Source of the DNA: Flavimaricola sp.
Lineage (GTDB): Bacteria > Pseudomonadota > Alphaproteobacteria > Rhodobacterales > Rhodobacteraceae
Length of the DNA stretch: 62,215 bases
Direction: 5' to 3'
Assembly (NCBI GenBank): GCA_029255105.1
Contig: JAQWWH010000049.1
Coordinates: forward strand, 1 to 62,215
Positions within the stretch are counted from its first letter, which is position 1, and each line of letters opens with the position of its first letter. A program made the translations under genes and the position numbers. This document shows, piece after piece, positions 7,156 through 14,645 of this stretch. The notes beneath the pieces are model-generated. The model was not told where the DNA came from, did not search any database, and saw nothing but the letters and a program-made list of their open reading frames with translations.

Positions 7156-8235
7156 ATGACACAAAGAGATTACAGCCTGTTGGGGCCATCGGCCAAAAGC
7201 GCCGAGGAAAACGGGCTGGCAGCGGCGGAATGGTACCACACCGACATTCCGCGCAAAGAGATGAAGGCCCTTATGCAGCGCAGTGATCAGCCCGCCATAC
7301 GGGACACGATCATCCTATACGGGGCGATGATCCTTCTTGCCGGACTTGGCATCGCCCTTTGGCCAACATGGTGGTCCCTGCCCTTCTGGCTGGCCTACGG
7401 TGTTCTTTACGGCTCTGCCTCTGACAGCCGCTGGCATGAGTGCGGCCATGGGACTGCTTTTCGTACGCCGTGGATGAACAACGTCGTCTACCACATCGCC
7501 AGCTTCATGATCATCCGCAATCCCATCGTCTGGCGGTGGAGCCATGCCCGTCACCACACCGACACCTTCATCGTCGGCCTTGATCCCGAGATCGCGGTCA
7601 TGCGTCCGCCCCGGATCTTTCGGATGCTGGCCGCCTTCCTTGGCCTCTTTGACACCTGGAACGGGCTGGCCCGGATGCTCCTCCATGCGAGCGGCAGGCT
7701 TGACCCCGAAGAAGTCACCTATGTCCCAACGTCCGAGCATGGCAAGGTCATCCTGGTGGCCCGGATCTGGACGGCCATCTATGCCGCGACACTGACGCTG
7801 GCCCTTGCCACCTGGTCCATCCTGCCCCTGATGGTGATCGGCCTGCCCCGGATGTACGGGGCCTGGCACCACGTGATGACGGGCATCCTGCAGCACGCAG
7901 CCTTGGCCGACAACGTGTTGGACCACCGCCTGAACAGCCGGACGGTCTATATGAACCCGATCAGCCGCTTCATCTATTGGAACATGAACTACCATGTAGA
8001 GCATCACATGTTCCCGATGGTACCCTACCATCGGCTGCCCGAACTGCATCAGCGGATCAAGGATGACCTGCCCGCCCCCAACACCTCGATCCTGCAGGCC
8101 TACTCAGAGGTCATCCCTGTTTTGATCCGCCAGCTGCGCGATCAAGATGCGACATTGCTACGAGAGCTTCCGGCGACGGCGCGGCCCTATCGCGTGGACT
8201 TCCACGCGGGTGCCCTTGGGCTGGCCGGAGAATGA
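7156..8235 (+). CDS. Membrane di-iron oxygenase/desaturase, MocD-like
   Basis: 359 residues of the membrane fatty-acid-desaturase / alkane-hydroxylase superfamily. The histidine boxes are HECGH (94-98), HARHH (130-134) and HVEHH (280-284), plus HH at 238-239. These eight or more His bind two irons. Hydrophobic segments lie near 50-88 and 200-235. The N-terminus, histidine boxes and the WHECGHGTAF and WSHARHHTD contexts resemble MocD, which with ferredoxin MocE is proposed to O-demethylate the rhizopine 3-O-methyl-scyllo-inosamine. The gene is divergent from the LacI-family gene and has a GGGAGG ribosome site. A true lipid desaturase role is the alternative, but the gene neighbours argue for small-molecule oxidation. 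Confidence 0.85.
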   Translation: MTQRDYSLLGPSAKSAEENGLAAAEWYHTDIPRKEMKALMQRSDQPAIRDTIILYGAMILLAGLGIALWPTWWSLPFWLAYGVLYGSASDSRWHECGHGTAFRTPWMNNVVYHIASFMIIRNPIVWRWSHARHHTDTFIVGLDPEIAVMRPPRIFRMLAAFLGLFDTWNGLARMLLHASGRLDPEEVTYVPTSEHGKVILVARIWTAIYAATLTLALATWSILPLMVIGLPRMYGAWHHVMTGILQHAALADNVLDHRLNSRTVYMNPISRFIYWNMNYHVEHHMFPMVPYHRLPELHQRIKDDLPAPNTSILQAYSEVIPVLIRQLRDQDATLLRELPATARPYRVDFHAGALGLAGE

Positions 8236-8325
8236 CGCGTTGCGTCAGCGATCGTGGTCACATTCGTGGGCACGGCCCCGTACATGCCCAGCCCGCCAAA
8301 CATCTTGTACTGTCAGGGCACTCGC

Positions 8326-10071
8326 TCACCTTGCGGGGTCAAGGGCGCGCGGCTGGCTCCAGCTAAATAGCACAGCAGGGTCAGTGATCGACAGGTTGGT
8401 GAGATTGCCCTGTGTGAGCGCGAGGGTCTCTAGGACGTCTGGGAGGGCGTACCCAGTCGAGCCTGCCGCAAATTGCGGACCCGTTTCCTGGCGAATGCCC
8501 AGCAAGAGCGTCGGTGTCCCGGCCTGCGTTCGTGCAGCAAGGAGTTCGCGCCCAAGTGCAGCCCGTCCAAGTACCGAGGCATCGCCAGTCCAGACGACGA
8601 TCTTGTCGACCTGTTCACCCAGCAAACGAAGGTTCCAGCCAAGCGCCTCCTGAAGCCGGTAGTTTGTGGCCACCTCGGCGACCAGCGACAGGCTGGTCAC
8701 AAGATCGGGCCGCACAGCGCGCGATGCCTGGTTGATTTCACCAACGAGTGCCGCCACATCAGCAGACCGCCATTGCATCCAGATGCCGTAGAAGCGGGAC
8801 AACAACTCTTCCGGCCGGTTTTCCGAGATACCTGTCTGAGCTGAGAACCGAAGCAAGGCAGCAGGTGAAAAGCCCCAGCCCATGCCTGGGTATCCAAGGT
8901 CAAAAAGGTGCAGCCCATCCACGTTCAGTTCGCGAACAAGGGCCGCCGTGTCCTCGGCCAGTCGCAGGCGCACCTCGGGATGGGCAGGCGATACCCAACG
9001 CAAGGAGCGTGTCCCGGCCTGATCCATCAGTGCCGCACCTGGTACCGCCGAGAGAAGCGCGGGATTGTCATTGATTGGCACCGCAAGGTGAACCCGCATG
9101 CCCCGAGACTGAAGCCCTTCGACCAGCGCCGCTACCCAGGTCGGGCCCGCCCCAAACGCGCCGCGCAGCTTTTCCAGATCAAGGAAAACATCCGTCGCCC
9201 CATGGGCGAGGGCGGTTTCCATCAGCGGTTCTGCCTGCCCAGCGCTTTGAACATCCACCCAGACGGCAGCCTGCCGTGGACCACGGGGCTCGGACAGGCT
9301 GTCCAGATATCCGTCGAGGGTCCGGAACCTACCACCGTTCTGGCGGACATAAGCGATAAAGCCATGCAGTACGTCCGCATGGCGGCCGATGATCCTGGGA
9401 TGCATCAACAGCACAAACGGCCGTCCGGCCTGCGCATGTTCGCCGTAGGCGCGGATCAGGAAATCCAGCGCGGTTGCATCATCAAGGCCGCGACCTTCGA
9501 AGATGTCGTAGTCCGAGGCAAGCAGGTTCTCGAACTCAGAGATTGCCACCTCCTTCTGGCGGTCATTGCGTGGCCAGGGGCTCTTGTCAGAGCTGTCATA
9601 GTCAAAACCCAACCGCTCGATCTCGGCTGTCACGGTATCATTGTACTCAAGGAACGGGGCCCGAAACGCACGGACTGGAACGCCGGCGATCCCTTCAATC
9701 ACGATTTGCGCCAGTTCAAGGTCCAGCTGGACTTGCCGCGGTGTAAGGGTGGTCAGATCGTCATGGTGAAAACTGTGCGAGCCGATCGTGTTGCCCTCAT
9801 CCGATAGGCGGCGCAGCAGATCAGGATGACGCTGGGCGTAGCTTCCTGTCCAGAAATAGGTGGCTGGCACGTCAAGCGCGAGAGCCTCGACCGCGGCTGC
9901 ATCATCTTCGAATTCCGTGTCGAAGGTCAGCAGCACATCTCCGGCCATCAGCGTATCGCCGTGGGCATCGGCCAAGCCCCCTGTGACCAGGGCGAACAGG
10001 ATCAGGACCACGAAGGCGGCACGTCGAAAGGGTCGCGCCAGATCCAGGCTTTTGACGCCGGCTGAGACCAT
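8326..10071 (-). CDS. PgaB-like polysaccharide deacetylase with C-terminal glycosidase-like domain
   Basis: 581 residues. A basic N-terminus is followed by a membrane or signal segment (about 17-35). Residues about 43-260 are a NodB-type CE4 domain: LLTFDTEF at the first motif, SHSFHHDD for the metal-binding His pair, RAPFLEYN, and LMHPR late. The second Asp of the usual TFDD motif is Thr, so metal binding may be altered. Residues about 265-570 resemble the C-terminal TIM-barrel (GH153-like) half of PgaB, which trims poly-N-acetylglucosamine during export. The neighbours (GT2 synthase, DUF3131 protein) support a PNAG-like exopolysaccharide role in the periplasm. It faces away from the transglycosylase-like gene at 10365. 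Confidence 0.75.
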   Translation of the reverse strand: MVSAGVKSLDLARPFRRAAFVVLILFALVTGGLADAHGDTLMAGDVLLTFDTEFEDDAAAVEALALDVPATYFWTGSYAQRHPDLLRRLSDEGNTIGSHSFHHDDLTTLTPRQVQLDLELAQIVIEGIAGVPVRAFRAPFLEYNDTVTAEIERLGFDYDSSDKSPWPRNDRQKEVAISEFENLLASDYDIFEGRGLDDATALDFLIRAYGEHAQAGRPFVLLMHPRIIGRHADVLHGFIAYVRQNGGRFRTLDGYLDSLSEPRGPRQAAVWVDVQSAGQAEPLMETALAHGATDVFLDLEKLRGAFGAGPTWVAALVEGLQSRGMRVHLAVPINDNPALLSAVPGAALMDQAGTRSLRWVSPAHPEVRLRLAEDTAALVRELNVDGLHLFDLGYPGMGWGFSPAALLRFSAQTGISENRPEELLSRFYGIWMQWRSADVAALVGEINQASRAVRPDLVTSLSLVAEVATNYRLQEALGWNLRLLGEQVDKIVVWTGDASVLGRAALGRELLAARTQAGTPTLLLGIRQETGPQFAAGSTGYALPDVLETLALTQGNLTNLSITDPAVLFSWSQPRALDPAR

Positions 10072-10170
10072 CCGCTCTACCTCCTGGCCAGATCGTCAGG
10101 AGCTATAGGCAAAGACTCCCGCATGCATGGGCGGAAAATCGCGGAATTCTTTGACCGGATACATTCATTG

Positions 10171-10198
10171 TTTGCGTAATCGCGGTTTGTTTCGCAAA
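10171..10198. promoter_or_regulatory. Inverted repeat in divergent promoter region
   Basis: TTTGCG (10171-10176) and CGCAAA (10193-10198) are inverted around 16 bases in the 293-base spacer between the divergent PgaB-like and transglycosylase-like genes. A TTGACC at 10151 upstream could be a -35 element for the rightward gene. No regulator can be assigned. The rest of the spacer (10072-10364) shows nothing else clear. Confidence 0.3.
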
Positions 10199-10364
10199 TT
10201 GGCCGAAACCGCCCCAATGGGGTCATAGTCTTAACCAGATCTACCCCGACAATCACCGAGATGATTGCGGATTTCCCGGCAAGGAGGATCGAGCAGCGAT
10301 CTCCTGAATGCCACGCGCAACCCATAGCCGACCGATCTTCATTCGGGGCGGAAGGAGAGAGACC

Positions 10365-10898
10365 ATGCAAACGCTTGAAGCGTTCCTGCTTGCCTTGAGC
10401 ATGATGGAGTCTGGCGGCAATTATCAGACCGTCAACACCCTCAACTACCTTGGCGCCTACCAGTTCGGCGAAGGCGCGCTGACCGATCTGGGCTATGTCC
10501 GCTACGACGGAAACTACTCCAACAATGACTTCAGCGGGGGCTGGACGGGAAAGCACGGGATCCGGTCCGCCCGCGATTTCCTTGCCAACGAAAGAGTTCA
10601 GGATATCGCCGTTCGCGAATGGGTCCAACTGATGTGGCACTATATCGAGATGCAGAACCTCGATGCCTACGCCTGGAGAGAGGTTGGCGGCGTGACGCTC
10701 ACCCCTAGCGGCATGCTGGCGGCGGTGCATCTTTTGGGGGCAGATTCTTTGGCGCAATTCGTTCGTTCGGACGGGGCCCGCGATCTTCGCGATCCTTACG
10801 GCACGCCGATCAGCAGCTATATTACCAGGCTTGCCGATTACGAAATCCCCTTTGCCCCTGCCCCGACGGCGCGCGTCTCGACCTCTGCCGGGTCTTGA
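10365..10898 (+). CDS. Transglycosylase/lysozyme-like protein
   Basis: 177 residues. The start SMMESGGNYQTVN then LGAYQFGEGALTDLG resembles the ESGG...GAYQF catalytic region of lytic transglycosylases and phage lysozymes, with Glu14 the likely acid. The WTGKHGIRSARDFL stretch and a later AVHLLG fit the helical lysozyme-like fold. No signal peptide or transmembrane helix is visible, so how it would reach peptidoglycan or polysaccharide is unclear. The ATG at 10365 has GGAAGGAGAG before it; a longer in-frame start at 10308 lacks one. The C-terminus is Pro/Ala rich. It may modify the wall or the local exopolysaccharide; the precise function is unknown. Confidence 0.6.
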   Translation: MQTLEAFLLALSMMESGGNYQTVNTLNYLGAYQFGEGALTDLGYVRYDGNYSNNDFSGGWTGKHGIRSARDFLANERVQDIAVREWVQLMWHYIEMQNLDAYAWREVGGVTLTPSGMLAAVHLLGADSLAQFVRSDGARDLRDPYGTPISSYITRLADYEIPFAPAPTARVSTSAGS

Positions 10899-10928
10899 AC
10901 CGGGGGCATCATTCCAAGACCATATATC

Positions 10929-10952
10929 CCGGCAATCCACGCGGATTGCCGG
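10929..10952. terminator. Bidirectional terminator-like hairpin
   Basis: CCGGCAATCC (10929-10938) and GGATTGCCGG (10943-10952) form a 10-bp stem with a 4-base loop, placed between the convergent transglycosylase-like and synthase genes. There is no long T run on either side. Confidence 0.65.
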
Positions 10953-10984
10953 AACGCAGGCGGGAATATGGGTAAGGGGCCGGA

Positions 10985-13900
10985 TCATTCGGCAGGAACC
11001 CCGGATGAGACCGGCGCAGATCCAAAGCCGGGCTGACGTTTGGCCGGTCTGACCGGATTGAACACGGCGCCGGTCCGGGCAAGCTTGTTCCAGCCGGCCA
11101 TCTGCCCGATCATGGCATGCCAAATGGCGTTCAGCGTCGAAATGTAGAGAAGTTGCCGGTAGCCAAATCGCAAGAGCGGAACGATGGCCAGAAGCTTCCA
11201 ATCGAACCGCCTTTCAAAGCGGAACGCCACAAGCGTGTTCAGAACATCGAGAGCGGTCAAGAAAAAGTAGCTGGCAACCACAACGACCGGAAGCCCCGAC
11301 ATCGCGACAGCTTCACCCGAAAACACCCCGATGATCGCCTTGGCCACAAGCAAGACCAGAAGCAAATCGACAAGCGGCGACATGATACTTGACACAAGGC
11401 CGAACCAGACCGCGTCGATGATCGAAATGCCCACAGGACGCCTTTCGGTGATTGCGCGGCTGTGTTTCACGGCCACCTCGATCATCCCAAAGGTCCAGCG
11501 CAGGCGCTGCCGCATGAAAGCGCGGACTTTGTCTGGCGCTTCAGTCACGGCCCGGGCCTGCTCCTGGAACCGAACCTTGTAGCCCGCCCGGTGGACCGCG
11601 ATTGTCAAATCGGCATCCTCGGTAATCGTCTCACCAGAAAAGCTGTTGGCCTCCCTGACAGCTTCGGTCCGCCAGGCCCCGACGGCCCCCGGTACGACAA
11701 GAACGCCCTCGAACACTTCATACGCGCGCCGCATCACGCTTTGGCTCACGATGTATTCGAGCGATTGGCACGACGTGATGAAGTTTTGGCGATTTCCAAC
11801 CTCGACCAGTCCAGCGACGGCTCCGACCTTTTCATCCTTGAACTGCTGGACGAGCCAGCGGATCGTATTGGGAAAGAAGATCGAATCCGCGTCCGCGATG
11901 ATGAAGATCGGGCTGTTGGTGACAGAAAGGCCAAGGTTGGCCGCACGCCACTTGCCCCCGTTGTCCTGATGCATCCGGATAACCCGGTCGTCGTTTCCGA
12001 ATTCGCTCAGGACCGTGTTGTAGGTGGTATCAGTTGACCCGTCGTCCACGACGACAATCCGCAAGTCGGGATAGTCGGAGGCAAGAAGGGACTCGATACA
12101 TTTTACGATAACCAATTCCTCATTGTAGGCCGGTACGATGACCGTGACCGGAGGACAGAAGTCGGGATCAAAGTCTGTGCGGTTCCCACGCCATAGCGCC
12201 AACGCGACGTAGATCACGGACCTGACGGCCGCAAACAACATCAAGACAAAGAACATCGTCGTAAGGCCGACAAGGTAGAACCCGATCGACCAGAGCGCGA
12301 CCCCATCACGCCAGTGGGACGGTTCGGCAGTCAGGGGCATCGCCTCGGCCTGGACAATGCCCGCTGCATCGGCCAGCGACGCAAAATCAAATCCTTCGAG
12401 TTTCAGGCCGGACAAAACAGCAGGCAAGATTGCCCCGACAGCCGCCGCGTTCGGACCCAGTTCGAACCCGACAAGACCAGATGGGTTATCGGCGGCGGCG
12501 TCCCGGACCCGTCCAACAAAGTCCGCAGGATCGAAAGAACCGTGCGGCGCGAAAACACCCGGCGCAACGGCCAGGTACCCCCGTTCAATCATCTCGTCAT
12601 AGGCCGCCAGATCCGATGGCTGAGCGATTTCGGCAGCCGGTCGAACGAAAAGGCTGCGCAGTCCTGTGGCATGCGACATGGCAAGCTGTGCCGTATTGTG
12701 ACGCAGGTCCGCCCCCGGGCCAAAGCCGGCTAGCGCGCTTTGGGGCTGTCGGAACCCGATCGCGTGCCCCTCCGCAAGGACCGCGTCAAGCGCATCCTCG
12801 TTCCCAAAGATATCGAGGCTGTCGACAAAGAAGGTCGCCTTGACCCCCGCATTGGACAATGCGCTCAGAATGGCGTCGGCAGGGTCTTTGGCAGGCAGGC
12901 CATCAAAGGTCAGGTGCAGCGTCCTCAACGACCCGGCACCGCTAAGGTGCACCCGGTTGGGACTGGGCACCACACTATAGGACACTGACAGGATCGCACC
13001 GGTGGCTCTGTCCCAAGTAAGGCTCCGCCTCCCCAGGACATCGCTTTCCGTCCGGGTCAGGAATGGTCCGTCCCCTTCTGCAATCATCAGGTTGGCAAGG
13101 CTGATCGGCTGCCCAAGAATCTGCAACGCGGCCTCTGTCGTGGGCGGCGCCTCAAGTAGGGGCCAGACCGTCGGATCCTCATAGCCAAGGGGCCAGACAG
13201 CCACGGCCTGCGTCGCACTCAGCCTGCGGACCTGATCCTGAAAAACGGCAGCATCCTGCAACCAGATGTCATTGAGCTGGCGCAAGGCATCCACGAACCG
13301 TATCCGCACCGCACCAAGTTCAGGCACGAAAGCGATGTCCGGCCCAGCCTGTGCGGCAAATACGCGCTCCATCGCCTCGGCATAGGTAACCATCTCGGAC
13401 ACGGCGCGTCCGCTTTGCCAGACCTGCCCAAAGGTCCCAAGGGCAATCACAAGCTTGTCGGCCGGAACGCGCGCCGACAACTGCGCAAGGTTCGCATCCA
13501 GCCAGTCGGGCCGCGCCAGCGCAACAGTTGGCCTGTCGGGGTCAACAAAGGCTCTGGCGACGGCAAGGTCCATGGCGCTGACTAGACCCGCGTCATTCCA
13601 GAACGGCGCGTCCAAGGGTCCGATGACGCAGGTCCCGGTGCCAAGGCGGGCGCGAAGGCCATTCAGAGTCTGGGCGACCACCGCCGGATCGACCTCAGGG
13701 ACAGGCGTAAGATCAAGGCATACGCCGCCAACTGGCATCTTGGTCGTCTGGTCCGCGATCTGTTCGATCAGCCCCCCCGGTACATCCGCAGCCCCGAATG
13801 CCTGCTCTAGCTGATCTGCCGAGACCGGGGTACGCAGGCTGATGACATGATAGAACGGCGGCGCGTCCGTCTGGTCCTGAAAGGTCGCAAGAACAGGCTG

Positions 13901-14356
13901 CGGTAAGGCCGATACGACGTGGCGCAGCACATCAATCGACATGGTTTGCACAAGCGCAAGGTCGACCATCCCGCACCGCTGCGCGAAAGCCTGTGCCGAC
14001 GTGCCATTCCCTGCAGGAATGTAGGCGGCGACTGTGCGGCGGGACGTTTGCCCCTCTGCCTGCCCTCCGTCACACATGGCCCCAGAGGGAAGCGCGAGAG
14101 AAGTAATCGAAAGATCCGCCCGGTCCGGAACGCCAAGATCATCCATGGACGACACGATCTGGCGGACGGCATCAGGGCTGGCTGGTGGCGGCATTGCGCG
14201 GAGGCGCACGACAAAATCCACAGCAAAAATGGCAACTGCGATCAGGACAAGGATCAACCCACCCGTGACAAGGCGCTTCTGGCGACCCGTGGTGTCCTCA
14301 AATACACGGTGTGGCGGCTTGGTTTGAACATCAAACCGCGCCAATGTCTGAAACAT
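10985..14356 (-). CDS. Trimodular GH18-like / CE4-like / GT2 membrane polysaccharide synthase
   Basis: About 1123 residues. Order: membrane helix 29-52; a GH18-like barrel about 105-405; a NodB-like domain about 475-670; helices about 690-722; a GT2 catalytic domain about 737-955; and C-terminal helices. GT2 motifs are intact: VIVPAYNE, DDGSTD (771-776), DAD (822-824), TED (912-914) and QRLRW (950-954), as in PgaC/chitin synthase-type processive enzymes. The NodB motifs are broken: TFDGLP replaces TFDDGP, and the His pair after EGHAIGF is lost. The GH18 DxxDxDxE motif reads only CLDLTPVPE. The two outer domains probably bind rather than cut sugar. The start is uncertain: an ATG at 14356 was preferred over one 40 codons upstream, whose extension is not protein-like. 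Confidence 0.82.
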   Translation of the reverse strand: MFQTLARFDVQTKPPHRVFEDTTGRQKRLVTGGLILVLIAVAIFAVDFVVRLRAMPPPASPDAVRQIVSSMDDLGVPDRADLSITSLALPSGAMCDGGQAEGQTSRRTVAAYIPAGNGTSAQAFAQRCGMVDLALVQTMSIDVLRHVVSALPQPVLATFQDQTDAPPFYHVISLRTPVSADQLEQAFGAADVPGGLIEQIADQTTKMPVGGVCLDLTPVPEVDPAVVAQTLNGLRARLGTGTCVIGPLDAPFWNDAGLVSAMDLAVARAFVDPDRPTVALARPDWLDANLAQLSARVPADKLVIALGTFGQVWQSGRAVSEMVTYAEAMERVFAAQAGPDIAFVPELGAVRIRFVDALRQLNDIWLQDAAVFQDQVRRLSATQAVAVWPLGYEDPTVWPLLEAPPTTEAALQILGQPISLANLMIAEGDGPFLTRTESDVLGRRSLTWDRATGAILSVSYSVVPSPNRVHLSGAGSLRTLHLTFDGLPAKDPADAILSALSNAGVKATFFVDSLDIFGNEDALDAVLAEGHAIGFRQPQSALAGFGPGADLRHNTAQLAMSHATGLRSLFVRPAAEIAQPSDLAAYDEMIERGYLAVAPGVFAPHGSFDPADFVGRVRDAAADNPSGLVGFELGPNAAAVGAILPAVLSGLKLEGFDFASLADAAGIVQAEAMPLTAEPSHWRDGVALWSIGFYLVGLTTMFFVLMLFAAVRSVIYVALALWRGNRTDFDPDFCPPVTVIVPAYNEELVIVKCIESLLASDYPDLRIVVVDDGSTDTTYNTVLSEFGNDDRVIRMHQDNGGKWRAANLGLSVTNSPIFIIADADSIFFPNTIRWLVQQFKDEKVGAVAGLVEVGNRQNFITSCQSLEYIVSQSVMRRAYEVFEGVLVVPGAVGAWRTEAVREANSFSGETITEDADLTIAVHRAGYKVRFQEQARAVTEAPDKVRAFMRQRLRWTFGMIEVAVKHSRAITERRPVGISIIDAVWFGLVSSIMSPLVDLLLVLLVAKAIIGVFSGEAVAMSGLPVVVVASYFFLTALDVLNTLVAFRFERRFDWKLLAIVPLLRFGYRQLLYISTLNAIWHAMIGQMAGWNKLARTGAVFNPVRPAKRQPGFGSAPVSSGVPAE

Positions 14357-14645
14357 TTTACAATCCAAATGAGCAGTGAAAAACTTGGTAAGATAAAATT
14401 TAGTCGGGCTAGGCAGATCGCTGTGTGCTGTCTGGCCATGTCTGGTTTGCGATGGCCCCCTGCGCCCTCCCCGCAAATCGGATAGACGCCGGGTGCCGGT
14501 TTGCTTAGTTGTGCCCCCCCTGAACGAGCCCAGATCAATTGGGCGATTGGTCCGGTACCACCAAGGCTCCTAAAAACAGTGTAGGGCCTTGACCATTAGG
14601 CCTTAGCTAACATCTGTAAGTTCAACTCGAGAGTCCGACAACAAA
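14357..14645. other. Divergent promoter region of synthase and DUF3131 genes
   Basis: 289 bases between divergent genes, with an AT-rich stretch near 14340-14400. A GGCCT / AGGCC inverted pair surrounds TTGACCATT (about 14585-14602) and could be an operator. No gene seen. Confidence 0.3.
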
